This document shows positions 1 through 11,264 of a stretch of 35,806 bases of DNA, one piece after another. Source of the DNA: Thermosediminibacteraceae bacterium (GTDB lineage Bacteria > Bacillota > Thermosediminibacteria > Thermosediminibacterales > Thermosediminibacteraceae); contig JAKKUQ010000017.1 in assembly GCA_021890755.1 (NCBI GenBank), forward strand, positions 1-35,806, in the 5' to 3' direction. The position numbers and the translations under genes are program-made. The notes under the pieces are model-generated. The model was not told the DNA's origin and searched no databases. It worked only from the letters and a program-made list of their open reading frames with translations. Numbering within the stretch: position 1 is the first letter of the stretch; the number at the start of each line of letters is the position of its first letter.

Positions 1-49
1 GGGATAACCTGCCCAGAAATAAAAAGCTATTGAACGAAACTATGGCACA

Positions 50-919
50 TTACATAAATGATACTTTTTCAAAAGACCTGAGTCGCTCTACTGCTGTTCT
101 CATATAATCTTCATCTATCTCAAATCCAATGACCTTGATATTTAAGCGCATACAGGCAATAGCGGTTGTGCCAATTCCAATAAAGGGGTCAAGAACCAGT
201 TTGGTCTTTTCAAGGCCATGCAGTTTTATGCACATTTCAGGCAGAGCAACAGGAAAAGTAGAAGGGTGTGGCCGCTGCTTTTTTTTATCCCATATAGTTT
301 CGTAAGGAATAAACCAGGTATTCCCTCTGCATCTTTTATCCTGCTTTGCGTTTTTCCATCGGCCGATATTGGATTTATCCTGATAAGGCACCCCTATGGC
401 AAGCCTGTCAAGCTCCACCTTTCCCGTCTTTGTAAAGTGAAAAATGTATTCGTGGTTATCATGCAAGAAACGTTTGCCCGCGATCGGCTTATAATGGCCA
501 ACAGCTATATCTCCTGATATGCCTGGATATTTGCCGACCGATTTTTTTTCAATAGCGATCGATTTTACCCAGTGAATAACGTTTTGCAGGACAAAATGCT
601 CTCTTAGTCTTTGAGCCACATCAAAAGGGATCCAAGGGTCGCTGGGCTTCCCGCCTATGTTAAGAAAAAAGGAACCATCCTCTTTCAGCACCCTTTTAAT
701 TTCAACAGATACTTCCTCAATCCAATCCAGATATTGTTCCCGCGGAATATTGTCATCATAACTGTTGTACCTAATGCCTATATTATATGGCGGCGATGTT
801 ACAACTACATCTACTTCCTCCGGCTGAAGGTATTTTCTCATACCAGTAAGGCAATCTTCCAAATAAAGGGTTATTTTTGGGCCTATATGGTAAACCTTTT
901 TCGCGGGTAGATTAGACAT
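50..919 (-). CDS. site-specific DNA methyltransferase (beta class, N4-cytosine or N6-adenine)
   Basis: A 289-residue SAM-dependent DNA methyltransferase acting on an exocyclic amino group. Catalytic motif IV, TSPPYN, is at residues 41-46, and the SAM-binding motif DPFIGIGTT is near residues 244-252. Catalytic motif before SAM motif is the beta-class order. The serine in TSPPY is seen in m4C enzymes and in some m6A enzymes, so the base cannot be decided. The region between the two motifs (about 90-230) should hold target recognition. The start is supported by GAGG seven bases before ATG. The protein appears complete; its stop is 50 bases from the window edge. No restriction endonuclease is visible on the right, and one could lie off the left edge. 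Codon use is more AT-rich than in the housekeeping genes to the right, in keeping with an accessory origin. Confidence 0.88.
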   Translation of the reverse strand: MSNLPAKKVYHIGPKITLYLEDCLTGMRKYLQPEEVDVVVTSPPYNIGIRYNSYDDNIPREQYLDWIEEVSVEIKRVLKEDGSFFLNIGGKPSDPWIPFDVAQRLREHFVLQNVIHWVKSIAIEKKSVGKYPGISGDIAVGHYKPIAGKRFLHDNHEYIFHFTKTGKVELDRLAIGVPYQDKSNIGRWKNAKQDKRCRGNTWFIPYETIWDKKKQRPHPSTFPVALPEMCIKLHGLEKTKLVLDPFIGIGTTAIACMRLNIKVIGFEIDEDYMRTAVERLRSFEKVSFM

Positions 920-982
920 AATCTTGCCTCAGCCCCTTTAGTGAAAAGGCACTAAAATTCAATCAAATTAGGCGCTTCGTAT

Positions 983-1012
983 AGTATATCATATGGATTA
1001 AAATTATAGCAA
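983..1012 (-). promoter_or_regulatory. putative sigma-A promoter of the methyltransferase gene
   Basis: On the minus strand, TTGCTA (1007-1012) and TATACT (983-988) are separated by 18 bases, about 65 bases upstream of the methyltransferase start. The leader also carries a small inverted repeat, TTTAGTG/CACTAAA at 937-956, of unknown meaning. Confidence 0.5.
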
Positions 1013-1179
1013 GACAGATTTTGAATGGTCAATATTAATAAAGTTTATCAGTTGATTATTTAGTTGGAGTTAAAATGCTGGATTGCTATGTATGAGATGT
1101 GCTTTAGACAACATACTTCAAAGATTCATATGAGTCCTTACAATTAGTCCAAATATAAGGGGCAAGTACAAATTGAACG

Positions 1180-1202
1180 GGAGGGAGGCTAATCCTCCCT
1201 CC
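1180..1202 (-). terminator. hairpin downstream of the flavoenzyme gene
   Basis: GGAGGGAGG (1180-1188) pairs perfectly with CCTCCCTCC (1194-1202) across a five-base loop, 21 bases after the flavoenzyme stop codon. The minus-strand sequence after the stem is T-rich only in part (GTTCAATTTG), so this is a weak intrinsic terminator or an mRNA-stabilising hairpin. Confidence 0.5.
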
Positions 1203-1223
1203 TGTTGCATAAAACTTTTAGAA

Positions 1224-3170
1224 TCACAAATTGTATGCTACGCGGAAACCTTCATGAATAGCGTCTATAAATTTCCTGGGTTTGACACTATCCCCAATGG
1301 GATAAACCGGTATATTTTCTTCTTCAATTGACTTCAATAAATCGTTTTTGGACTTAGAACCAACTGCCAAAACGACCGTATCTACACCATTTATTTCTTG
1401 AATTCCACTTTCATTTTCTATAATAACTTTATCATCTTCAATCTTTTGAACTTTGCTCTTCGTTAAGACTTTTATTTTTTTCTCGCTCATTCTATTGAGC
1501 AAGAGAGATCTGGTTGATGGTCCAACATCCATTGCCACATCATCCAACATTTCAACTACTGTCACTTCTTTACCTTGCTCAGCTAAAAATTCCGCAGTCT
1601 CGCAGCCCACCAATCCACCACCGATGACAACTACTTTTTTACCTGTAGTACACGTTTTCTTGAGAACATCATGCGCAGTAACAACATTTTTCCCTAAGGC
1701 TCCAGGAATTTCAGGAATTATAGGTTCAGCCCCTGTCGCCAAGATCACCACATCTGGTTTAACCTCTCGTATTGTATCCATATCCGCTTCCTTGCCTTTT
1801 ACAACTTTGATGTCGGATTTTTCCACTTGATTAATAAGGTAATTGGCTAAATCATTTATTTCTCCTTTATAAGGCGGAACAGCTGCAATTTGCATTTGTC
1901 CACCTAGAGTTGTTTGTTTTTCGTAAAGAACTACTCCGTGTCCTCGCAAAGCAGCCACCCGTGCTGCTTCTAGACCAGCAGGTCCACCGCCTATTATCAA
2001 TACTCTCTTCTTTTTCTCGGCGGGAGCTTCTACATCGAACTCTGTCTCGTGTCCCGTTAATGCATTAGCCACGCAAGTAATATCGAGGTCTTGGAGCAAA
2101 CGATCAATACAACCTTGATTACAAGCGATACATTTTCTCATTTCTAGAACCTTGCCCTCAGAAGCTTTTCTGGGGAGATCCGGATCTGCTAGCAAAGCCC
2201 TTCCCATTGATACTAAGTCGGCCTTGCCCTCACGGATAACTTCTTCTGCCATAAAGGGATCTTTGATTCGACCAACAACAATTACAGGTATCTCATTATT
2301 AATAGCTTCCTTTATAGCGGCTGCCGCATCCACATAACAGCCCTGAGGGACGGCTGCAGGTTGAATAATCATTGCCGCAGATTCATATACACCACCTGAA
2401 ACATGCAAGGCATTGACTCCTGCTTCTACGAGCTTTTGAGCAAATATTTTAGTATCTTCGACGGTAAGCCCTCCGGAAACATATTCTTCGGCACTCATGC
2501 GGTATATAACAGGAAAATCATCCCCCACCTCTTGCCTTACCCTTCTTACGACCTCCAATGGAAATCTCATTCTGTTCTCAAAAGTACCACCATATGAATC
2601 GGTCCGTTTATTGCTATACGGCGATAAAAATTGATTAAGGAGGTATCCATGCGCTCCATGGATTTCAATGGCGTCAAATCCTGCTTCCTTAGCACGTCGG
2701 GCGGCTTGCCCAAAAGCTTCCACCAACTCTTTTATTTCGTCTACTGACAATTCTTTGGGAGTTTCTTGCATTACTGGACATGGAATGGGTGAAGGAGCAA
2801 CAACCCTCATACCGGTAACTTTCGAAGTTGTTTGCCTACCGGCATGATAAAGCTGTACAGCAATTTTTGCTCCATGCTCATGCACTGCATCAGTTAATGC
2901 TTTCAGTCCAGGTATTAATTCATCTTTATAAATACCAACTTGGTTCGAAAAACCCTTGCCATTTGGATGAACATATGCGGCTTCAATGATAATTAAACCT
3001 ACCCCACCCTTTGCCCTGGTTTGGTGATAAGCCTTAAAACGTTCGGTAACCGCACCATCAGTAGTACAATAATTTGTAACCATTGGAGGCATAACAATCC
3101 TGTTTCTTAATTTCATCGATCCAATTTGAGTTGGTTCAAAAAGCCTTTTAAACTCTAGTATTAAACTCAT
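1224..3170 (-). CDS. NADH:flavin oxidoreductase / 2,4-dienoyl-CoA reductase-type enoate reductase
   Basis: A 648-residue flavoenzyme with three modules. Residues 1 to about 340 form an old-yellow-enzyme FMN barrel, with the HGAHGYLLNQFLSP block typical of the family. An iron-sulfur site follows, with spacing C-x2-C-x3-C-x11-C (CIACNQGC, then ITC), the same as in E. coli FadH. After that come two Rossmann motifs, IGGGPAGLEAA for FAD and IGGGLVGCETAE for NAD(P)H. The family passes hydride from NAD(P)H through FAD, the 4Fe-4S cluster and FMN to an activated C=C bond of an enoate or enoyl-CoA; the true substrate cannot be read here. The start is supported by GGGGGG six bases before ATG. It is monocistronic, with its own promoter and hairpin. 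No acyl-CoA or bile-acid genes are nearby to suggest a pathway. Confidence 0.9.
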   Translation of the reverse strand: MSLILEFKRLFEPTQIGSMKLRNRIVMPPMVTNYCTTDGAVTERFKAYHQTRAKGGVGLIIIEAAYVHPNGKGFSNQVGIYKDELIPGLKALTDAVHEHGAKIAVQLYHAGRQTTSKVTGMRVVAPSPIPCPVMQETPKELSVDEIKELVEAFGQAARRAKEAGFDAIEIHGAHGYLLNQFLSPYSNKRTDSYGGTFENRMRFPLEVVRRVRQEVGDDFPVIYRMSAEEYVSGGLTVEDTKIFAQKLVEAGVNALHVSGGVYESAAMIIQPAAVPQGCYVDAAAAIKEAINNEIPVIVVGRIKDPFMAEEVIREGKADLVSMGRALLADPDLPRKASEGKVLEMRKCIACNQGCIDRLLQDLDITCVANALTGHETEFDVEAPAEKKKRVLIIGGGPAGLEAARVAALRGHGVVLYEKQTTLGGQMQIAAVPPYKGEINDLANYLINQVEKSDIKVVKGKEADMDTIREVKPDVVILATGAEPIIPEIPGALGKNVVTAHDVLKKTCTTGKKVVVIGGGLVGCETAEFLAEQGKEVTVVEMLDDVAMDVGPSTRSLLLNRMSEKKIKVLTKSKVQKIEDDKVIIENESGIQEINGVDTVVLAVGSKSKNDLLKSIEEENIPVYPIGDSVKPRKFIDAIHEGFRVAYNL

Positions 3171-3488
3171 TTTAAACCCCCCATTGGATCGAAAAAACTA
3201 TTTGTTCATTTTTTCACTAATTACATTATATTTATATTGTAAATTATTACCAAAGTCTAATTCTCTGTATAGAATTCGTTCTGGCCAGTATTAAGTAATA
3301 AAACTTAATTTTCCCAATTTTTTTCTTGCTTTTTTCGAGCTTTCTTTTTACCACTCAAAGTACTCGGCCATTTCTAAGTATTTTTTCGTCCTGATCTATA
3401 AGTAATGCTCCTGCTGATTCACGGTTTAGAAAAAAGCTGCTTTTCTCCGCTCGCACTTTTCCAAAAGCCTCACGAAATTAAAAAAAAA
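3171..3488. other. intergenic region between mnaA and the flavoenzyme gene
   Basis: About 320 bases without a supportable gene. The right-hand part is the 3' side of mnaA. On the minus strand a run of nine T follows the mnaA stop but without a strong GC-rich stem before it, so termination there is uncertain. The left-hand part holds the flavoenzyme promoter. Confidence 0.5.
3225..3253 (-). promoter_or_regulatory. putative sigma-A promoter of the flavoenzyme gene
   Basis: On the minus strand, TTGGTA (3248-3253) and a perfect TATAAT (3225-3230) are separated by 17 bases, about 55 bases upstream of the start codon. Confidence 0.6.
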
Positions 3489-4646
3489 TTAGCTTTTCGG
3501 GTTAAACTCCTCGGGCTTTTTGTCAGATACTCCGAAAAAGTACAGGATGCCCTCCACAATTCGCCGGGAGGCGAATCCGTCGCCGTAAGGGTTTACCGCA
3601 TTGGCCATTCGGGAGTATTCTGCTTCGTCGCTAAGGAGTATTTCCGCTTCCTTAAGCACATTTTCCCTCGCTGTTCCTATTACCTTTACGGTACCGGCTT
3701 TCACTGCCTCAGGGCGCTCGGTTTCATTCCTCAGAACCAGCACCGGCTTGCCAAGTGACGGCGCTTCTTCCTGCAGGCCGCCGGAATCGGTCATAACCAT
3801 GTAACACCTTGCCATAAGGTTATGCAGCTCGTCAGTATCCAAGGGAGGAAGAAGTATAATGCGCTCGTGATTTCCGAGGATCTCGTGTGCCGTATCCCAC
3901 ACCGCAGGATTTAGGTGTACAGGATATACCAGGACAACATCTGGATTTCGCTCGACCACCTGCCGGAGCCCGTGGCATATATCTTTTAGGGGCTCTCCGA
4001 GGTTTTCCCTTCTGTGGGCAGTAACTAGAATCACCCGGTTTTTCTTAAAATCCAGTATGTTAAGGGCAGGTTGCCTGAAAACGTAATTTTCTTTAACAGT
4101 GGTTTTCAGTGCATCTATCACCGTATTGCCGGTCACGAATATCGATTTTGGGTCTACCCCTTCATTTATGAGATTTTCCTTTGCGGTCATCGTGGGTGCA
4201 AAGTGAAGATCGGAAAGGGCAGCAGTGAGCTTCCGGTTCATTTCCTCCGGAAAAGGCAGCCATTTATTGTGAGTCCTCAAGCCTGCTTCCACGTGTCCAA
4301 CTTTGATATGCATGTAAAAGGAGGCAAGGGCTCCTACGAAGGTAGTGGTGGTGTCTCCATGGACGAGTACCAGGTCAGGTTTTACCTCTTCCAGCACATC
4401 CTTTAACCCTGAAAGAGCATTGCGGGTAATGTCAAACAAATTCTGCCGTTCTTTCATTATGTCCAAATCGTAATCAGGCTTTACATCAAAAAGGCTCAAC
4501 ACCTGGTCGAGCATCTGGCGGTGTTGAGCTGTTACTGCCACTTTACAGTCCACAAAACTACATTTTTTTAGTTCCTGCACCAGCGGTGCCATTTTAATGG
4601 CCTCGGGCCTGGTGCCGAAAACTGTCAAAACCTTTATTTTTCTCAA
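3489..4646 (-). CDS. mnaA: UDP-N-acetylglucosamine 2-epimerase (non-hydrolysing)
   Basis: Interconverts UDP-GlcNAc and UDP-ManNAc in the cytoplasm, supplying ManNAc for teichoic acid linkage units or other surface polysaccharide. Family motifs are visible: GTRPEAIKMAPL at the N-terminus, HGDTTT, HVEAGLRT, and the UDP-binding TDSGGLQEEAPSLGKP followed by RNETERPEA. The length of about 385 residues is normal. The likely start is the TTG at 4646, eight bases after AAGGGG; a TTG two codons further upstream sits too close to that site. It is the last gene of the long operon, directly after tagO, so wall-polysaccharide precursor synthesis is the obvious joint role. It is also known as wecB. Confidence 0.95.
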   Translation of the reverse strand: MRKIKVLTVFGTRPEAIKMAPLVQELKKCSFVDCKVAVTAQHRQMLDQVLSLFDVKPDYDLDIMKERQNLFDITRNALSGLKDVLEEVKPDLVLVHGDTTTTFVGALASFYMHIKVGHVEAGLRTHNKWLPFPEEMNRKLTAALSDLHFAPTMTAKENLINEGVDPKSIFVTGNTVIDALKTTVKENYVFRQPALNILDFKKNRVILVTAHRRENLGEPLKDICHGLRQVVERNPDVVLVYPVHLNPAVWDTAHEILGNHERIILLPPLDTDELHNLMARCYMVMTDSGGLQEEAPSLGKPVLVLRNETERPEAVKAGTVKVIGTARENVLKEAEILLSDEAEYSRMANAVNPYGDGFASRRIVEGILYFFGVSDKKPEEFNPKS

Positions 4647-4670
4647 AGCCAATTCCCCTTCTAGTTTCTA

Positions 4671-5702
4671 TTATAGTTCCTGAGACTTTTTATCATGGGA
4701 ACTCGCCATCTGCCGTACACCTATTAAGAAGGCTACAAGCAAGGCGGCGAGTGTCGAAAAGGCTTGTTTTATCCCTACCCATATCAGCAGGACCGCGCAT
4801 AACCCAAGGGCTAGGCTCATAAGGTACATGTAAACCACTGCTTGCCTTTGGGAGAATCCCACATCCAGGAGCCGGTGGTGGATGTGGCCCCTGTCGGCCT
4901 GCATTATGGGCTTCCCATTGATAAATCGCCTTATTATTGCAAAAGCGGTATCAAAAATGGGCAATCCCAAAGCCAGTATAGGGACTATCAGCGCGATGGC
5001 AGTTGCACTCTTTACTGTTCCATAAACGGCCACAGCTGCCAGGATATATCCCAGAAACATGGCACCTGTGTCGCCCATGAAAATCTTAGCGGGGTTGAAA
5101 TTGTAAGGTAAAAATCCCAAAGCAGCCCCAGCCAGCAGCGCTGTTATCAGTATCGCATTAGTCTGGCCGAGACTTATGTTCACAACCATCATCGTCACTG
5201 AAGCTATGGCAGCGATTCCAGCCGCCAAACCGTCGAGGCCGTCAATGAAATTCAAAGTATTTGTTATTCCGACCACCCAAAAAAGAGTGACGGGTACGCT
5301 CCACTTGCCTAGATGAAGTAGGCCACCGAAGGGATTTGTGATAAACTCCACTTTCAACCCGAAGAGAACAAGAATATATGCTGCAGCTACTTGAAGGAGC
5401 AGCTTTATTTTAGCAGGAAGCCCGAATATATCGTCAAGAACACCTACCGCAACTATGAAAGCTCCTCCTATCAGCATACCGCGAATTGGACTATGATCAA
5501 GCGGTAAAGTAACAAGGCCGACTAAAGTGAAAGCTGCAAATATTGCGAGCCCTCCCAGCCTCGGCGTGGGTTTTTTGTGAACCCTGCGGGCATCCTTTGG
5601 AACGTCAATAGCGCCTATTTTCCACGCAAGCCTTATAACTTTTGGTGTGGCAATGTATGCTAGCGCCATCGACATAATAAAAGCATATATATATAATGGC
5701 AC
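4671..5702 (-). CDS. tagO: undecaprenyl-phosphate N-acetylglucosamine-1-phosphate transferase
   Basis: An integral membrane enzyme of the MraY/WecA family. It transfers GlcNAc-1-phosphate (or a related sugar phosphate) from the UDP-sugar to undecaprenyl phosphate, the first step of teichoic acid or polysaccharide assembly on the membrane. The 343 residues are mostly hydrophobic helices. The family blocks are visible: NFIDGLDGLAAG, FMGDTGAMFLG (Mg-binding aspartates) and GHIHHRLLD (HIHH loop of the WecA branch, against MraY). GTG start with AAGGGG eight bases upstream. It lies 24 bases upstream of mnaA, which makes the ManNAc donor precursor, so a TagO-type role is likely, although O-unit or secondary-polymer synthesis is possible. 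Confidence 0.93.
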   Translation of the reverse strand: MPLYIYAFIMSMALAYIATPKVIRLAWKIGAIDVPKDARRVHKKPTPRLGGLAIFAAFTLVGLVTLPLDHSPIRGMLIGGAFIVAVGVLDDIFGLPAKIKLLLQVAAAYILVLFGLKVEFITNPFGGLLHLGKWSVPVTLFWVVGITNTLNFIDGLDGLAAGIAAIASVTMMVVNISLGQTNAILITALLAGAALGFLPYNFNPAKIFMGDTGAMFLGYILAAVAVYGTVKSATAIALIVPILALGLPIFDTAFAIIRRFINGKPIMQADRGHIHHRLLDVGFSQRQAVVYMYLMSLALGLCAVLLIWVGIKQAFSTLAALLVAFLIGVRQMASSHDKKSQEL

Positions 5703-5764
5703 TTTAATCGCCCCTTTGTCGCCAAACTTTACTTCCTTAATTTTATTCTAGGAGGGTTTCTTTG

Positions 5765-8105
<2,341 letters not shown>

Positions 8106-8118
8106 AAAGCAACACCTC

Positions 8119-8559
8119 TCATTTTTTTTCATATGAGCTTATTTTATCTATCCGCCTTTGATGGCGGCCTCCTTCAAATTCAGCTTTCAGCCATTCCTCA
8201 ACAATTTCCCGCGCAAGGCCCGGACCTATTACCCTTCCACCAAGTGCCAGCACATTTGCATCGTTGTGAAGTCTTGACATTCTTGCTGAATATACATCAT
8301 GGCATAGGGCAGCTCGGATGCCCTTTACTTTGTTTGCCGCAATAGATACCCCGATTCCCGTTCCGCAAATTATGATACCCCTGTCGTATTCTCCCCGGGC
8401 TACCGCCTCAGCAAGATTAAATGCAATATCTGGGTAATCTACCGGTTCCTCAGAAAAGGTGCCAAGGTCTTCATACTCTATACCCTTTTGCTCCAAAAGC
8501 TTTATTATCTCTTGCTTTAAATTCAGTCCTCCGTGGTCACAAGCTACAGCTACTCTCAT
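8119..8559 (-). CDS. rpiB: ribose-5-phosphate isomerase B
   Basis: Interconverts ribose-5-phosphate and ribulose-5-phosphate in the pentose phosphate pathway; RpiB proteins can also act on allose-6-phosphate. The 146 residues include the N-terminal [10 protein letters not shown] and the catalytic [13 protein letters not shown], both diagnostic for the RpiB/LacA/LacB family. AGGAGG lies seven bases before ATG. The ywlE-rpiB-glyA order matches that of B. subtilis (ywlE, ywlF, then glyA). Confidence 0.94.
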   Translation of the reverse strand: MRVAVACDHGGLNLKQEIIKLLEQKGIEYEDLGTFSEEPVDYPDIAFNLAEAVARGEYDRGIIICGTGIGVSIAANKVKGIRAALCHDVYSARMSRLHNDANVLALGGRVIGPGLAREIVEEWLKAEFEGGRHQRRIDKISSYEKK

Positions 8560-8603
8560 ATTTTTTCCTCCTGTCTTCGCTAACTACATTATATTTAAAA
8601 AAA

Positions 8604-9080
8604 TTAAGCCTTGTCCAGTTCTTTTTGTAATTTCTCCAAGACCTTTTCGAGTTTTTCCTTCAAAATCTCTGCTACCTGCCTGTAAGTCTCTTCGTCGCCA
8701 CCGTAAGGATCGGCAATATCTCCACCTTCGTCCCCTTTATCGTCAGTGAATTCAGAAAGGACGAAAACCCTTCCCTTTGTATAGGGGAATTTATTTACAA
8801 TATAATCCTTATGGCTTTTGGTCATTGTAAGAATAAGGTCAGCTTTTAAAAGTTCTTCTGAAAGAGGCTTTGCCCTGTGAGCGGAAAGGTCCACCCCATG
8901 ATCTTCCATCACTTTCAGAGCCTGGGGTGAAGCTGGCATCCCGGCAACGGCAGCAATCCCGCAGGAGTCCACCTGTATTTTACCTTCCATTCCTCGGTCC
9001 TTCAGTATTTTCTTGAAAAGCCCCTCCGCCATGCTACTCCGGCAGGTATTGCCAGTGCAAACAAAAAGCACTTTCTTCAT
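8604..9080 (-). CDS. ywlE: low-molecular-weight protein phosphatase, probably protein-arginine phosphatase
   Basis: The C-x5-R phosphatase loop CTGNTCRS is at residues 8-15, followed by MAEG, and the general-acid DPYGG motif lies toward the C-terminus. The threonine inside the loop (CTGN-T-CR) is the residue that gives B. subtilis YwlE specificity for phosphoarginine instead of phosphotyrosine. This favours an arginine phosphatase opposing an McsB-type arginine kinase, although no kinase gene is in the window. The start is the ATG at 9080, seven bases after GGGAGG; an in-frame alternative five codons upstream overlaps the ribosome site. Length is 158 residues. Its place between tsaC and rpiB is the conserved Firmicutes context. 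Confidence 0.9.
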   Translation of the reverse strand: MKKVLFVCTGNTCRSSMAEGLFKKILKDRGMEGKIQVDSCGIAAVAGMPASPQALKVMEDHGVDLSAHRAKPLSEELLKADLILTMTKSHKDYIVNKFPYTKGRVFVLSEFTDDKGDEGGDIADPYGGDEETYRQVAEILKEKLEKVLEKLQKELDKA

Positions 9081-9099
9081 AGTGCAACCTCCCAAAAAT

Positions 9100-10143
9100 T
9101 CATTCCAGTTTAATTATATTATACCCTGCAGCTTTCCTTAGCCTATTCATAACTGCAAGGCCCAATCCCGTCTCCGGGATACCCTCGGCTATTATCTCCT
9201 CTACCCCCATCCTGTCGAACTTTCTAAGGACAGAAAAAAGGTTTGAAGAAATGGTAAGAGGTGCATTTCTATCACCGACAGAAAGCACATATCCTGTATT
9301 GTAAAATCCGCGGGTCTGTGCTGTAGCCATAATGCCCACCTTCTTCCCCTGGACTGTGAGCTTTTCTGCCAGTTCGGATATTTTTTTTACCTGAGCCTCG
9401 ATAGGTCCTTCTACCACCAGAACCCGGGCTTTTGGTGAATAGTGCCGGTACTTTTGCCCTGGAGATTTGGGCTTTTGTCCTTCAGCAAGTCCTGGATCCA
9501 ATTCGACCCTGCCGAGAACTTCTTCCAGCTCCTCACGGGTCACCCCTCCCGGCCTCAAGATCACTGGCACTTCCCCGGTCAAATCAAGTACAGTTGATTC
9601 GACTCCAACTTGACAGTGGCCTCCATCCAAAATAAGGTCAACCCTTCCCGCCAGGTCTTCGTACACGTCCTGGGCGTTGGTGGGGCTTGGCCTGCCGGAT
9701 ATATTGGCGCTAGGTGCTGCTATTGGAACTCCAGACTCTTTTATAAGACTCAAAGCTACCGGGTGTTTCGGCATTCTAACTGCAACAGTATCTAGCCCAC
9801 CAGTAGTGCTGTAAGGGACCACCTCTGACTTTTCAAGCACCAGCGTAAGGGGCCCCGGCCAAAACCTCTTCATCAATTTTTGGGCGTTGGAGGGAACTTT
9901 ATTTACAAGTTTTCCCAGTTCTTCGTAACGACATATGTGAACAATCAATGGGTTATCCTGGGGCCTATTTTTAGCCCGGTATATCTTAAAAGCAGCCTCT
10001 TCGTCTAGGGCGTTAGCTCCCAAGCCATAAACTGTCTCAGTTGGGAAGGCTACAAGCCCACCGGCTTTAATAATCCCTGCGGCAAACTTAATGCTTTCCG
10101 GATCCGGGTTTTCAGGATTTACTTTTATCAATTTCGTCTGCAT
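9100..10143 (-). CDS. ywlC: L-threonylcarbamoyladenylate synthase (Sua5/YwlC type)
   Basis: Makes threonylcarbamoyl-AMP from threonine, bicarbonate and ATP, the first step of the t6A modification at position 37 of ANN-decoding tRNAs. The N-terminal YrdC domain (about residues 10-200) shows AFPTETVYGLG, KNRPQDNPLIVHI and APSANISGRPSPT. A C-terminal Sua5 domain follows a linker with KSPGQKYRHYSPKA. The 347 residues match the two-domain Sua5 form and not short TsaC. The ribosome site is modest (GGGGA). It lies between the chromate-transporter pair and ywlE. Confidence 0.94.
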   Translation of the reverse strand: MQTKLIKVNPENPDPESIKFAAGIIKAGGLVAFPTETVYGLGANALDEEAAFKIYRAKNRPQDNPLIVHICRYEELGKLVNKVPSNAQKLMKRFWPGPLTLVLEKSEVVPYSTTGGLDTVAVRMPKHPVALSLIKESGVPIAAPSANISGRPSPTNAQDVYEDLAGRVDLILDGGHCQVGVESTVLDLTGEVPVILRPGGVTREELEEVLGRVELDPGLAEGQKPKSPGQKYRHYSPKARVLVVEGPIEAQVKKISELAEKLTVQGKKVGIMATAQTRGFYNTGYVLSVGDRNAPLTISSNLFSVLRKFDRMGVEEIIAEGIPETGLGLAVMNRLRKAAGYNIIKLE

Positions 10144-10160
10144 GTTATCACTTTCCCCGA

Positions 10161-10679
10161 CTAATTAATTAAAATTCCGAAAAAAGCCGCCAGAGCTATC
10201 AGCAAAATCGGATTTATTTTAAAGGCGTAAAGCCCTAAAAATACCCCAAAGGCGATTAACACATCTCTTATCCCCAGTATAGAGTTTTTCCCCAAAGAAT
10301 AAGCCGCTTTTACGATGAGGGCAATTACAGCGGGCCTTATACCCAAAAAAAAGTAGTCGACCCATTTAAGCGCCCTGTATTTTGTTATCATAAATGCCAA
10401 AAACAGTATGATTATAACCGAAGGTAAGGTCACGCCTAATGTAGCCGATGTAGCACCCCAAAAACCTGCAATCCGGTATCCTACAAAAGTTGCCGCGTTT
10501 ACAGCAATGGGCCCGGGGGTCATCTGAGATATAGCTATTATGTCCATAAACTGCTCCAGAGTAAGCCATCCGTTTATATCTATTATTTCTTTCTGGATGA
10601 AAGGTATCATGGCGTAGCCGCCACCGAAACTAAAAAGGCCAATTTTAAAGAAGACCAAGAAAAGTTTTATGTATATCAT
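10161..10679 (-). CDS. chromate transporter, half-size CHR subunit (second of pair)
   Basis: A 172-residue hydrophobic protein of the CHR family. It shows the family signatures FKIGLFSFGGGYAMIPF at the N-terminus, and SQMTPGPIAVNAATFVGY. Paired half-size CHR proteins act together as a chromate/anion exporter in some bacteria, but many homologues have no tested substrate. The start is the ATG at 10679, whose ATGA overlaps the stop of the upstream half, so the pair is coupled. A longer in-frame start 11 codons upstream would only extend into that gene. It may transport sulfate or another oxyanion instead of chromate. Confidence 0.88.
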   Translation of the reverse strand: MIYIKLFLVFFKIGLFSFGGGYAMIPFIQKEIIDINGWLTLEQFMDIIAISQMTPGPIAVNAATFVGYRIAGFWGATSATLGVTLPSVIIILFLAFMITKYRALKWVDYFFLGIRPAVIALIVKAAYSLGKNSILGIRDVLIAFGVFLGLYAFKINPILLIALAAFFGILIN

Positions 10680-11248
10680 GGCGCATCGCCCTCTTCCCAC
10701 CGCTTTCTCCACATGCGCGAAAGAATCCCTGTAGTTCCGGCGGCGATGATTACAAAAATAGGATGCACATCAATCAAGAGAGCTATCAGGCAGGCAATCG
10801 CGACCACCATGTCGAAAAAGTTTCTAAAAGCAGCTTTCCGGAGATTTATGGCAGCGGCTAGCACCAGCACTACCAGGGCTGGATATATACCCCTAAAGGC
10901 CTTTTGGACCGCAGGTTCCGACCGGATTTCGTTATAGACGAGGGCGACCGCCAAAATTATGAGAAAGGATGGCAGGACCGTCCCTAAAGCGGCTATTGCC
11001 GCTCCTAGAAATCCATATAGTTTGTATCCTATATACACGGAAGAATTTATCGCCACCACTCCCGGCACACATTGGGATACCGCTATTATATCGAGGAATT
11101 CTTCCTCTTTAAGCCACCTTAATCTATCCACAAATTCCGCCTTCATCAGGGGGATCATTGCAAAGCCACCCCCCAGGGTGAAGGCCCCTATTTTAAAAAA
11201 GGTCCAGAACATAACAACAAGCTGCCGGGGTGATATTTTTTTATCCAA
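10676..11248 (-). CDS. chromate transporter, half-size CHR subunit (first of pair)
   Basis: About 190 residues, homologous to its downstream partner: FKIGAFTLGGGFAMIPL, SQCVPGVVAINSSVYIGY, then hydrophobic helices. Two half-size genes in tandem, in place of one fused ChrA, is the known short-chain CHR arrangement. The likely start is the TTG at 11248, nine bases after GGGAG; a TTG three codons upstream touches the ribosome site. It sits 16 bases after prmC inside the translation operon. In B. subtilis the segment between prmC and ywlC carries spoIIR and other genes, so this pair looks like a lineage-specific insertion. Confidence 0.87.
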   Translation of the reverse strand: MDKKISPRQLVVMFWTFFKIGAFTLGGGFAMIPLMKAEFVDRLRWLKEEEFLDIIAVSQCVPGVVAINSSVYIGYKLYGFLGAAIAALGTVLPSFLIILAVALVYNEIRSEPAVQKAFRGIYPALVVLVLAAAINLRKAAFRNFFDMVVAIACLIALLIDVHPIFVIIAAGTTGILSRMWRKRWEEGDAP

Positions 11249-11264
11249 TGTCCCCAACTCCCGA

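Larger units (their letters stand above)
920..1223. other. intergenic region between methyltransferase and flavoenzyme genes
   Basis: About 300 AT-rich bases without a supportable gene. The left part holds the methyltransferase promoter and a short hairpin. The right part holds the terminator-like hairpin of the flavoenzyme gene. Nothing recognisable lies between about 1013 and 1179. Confidence 0.6.
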
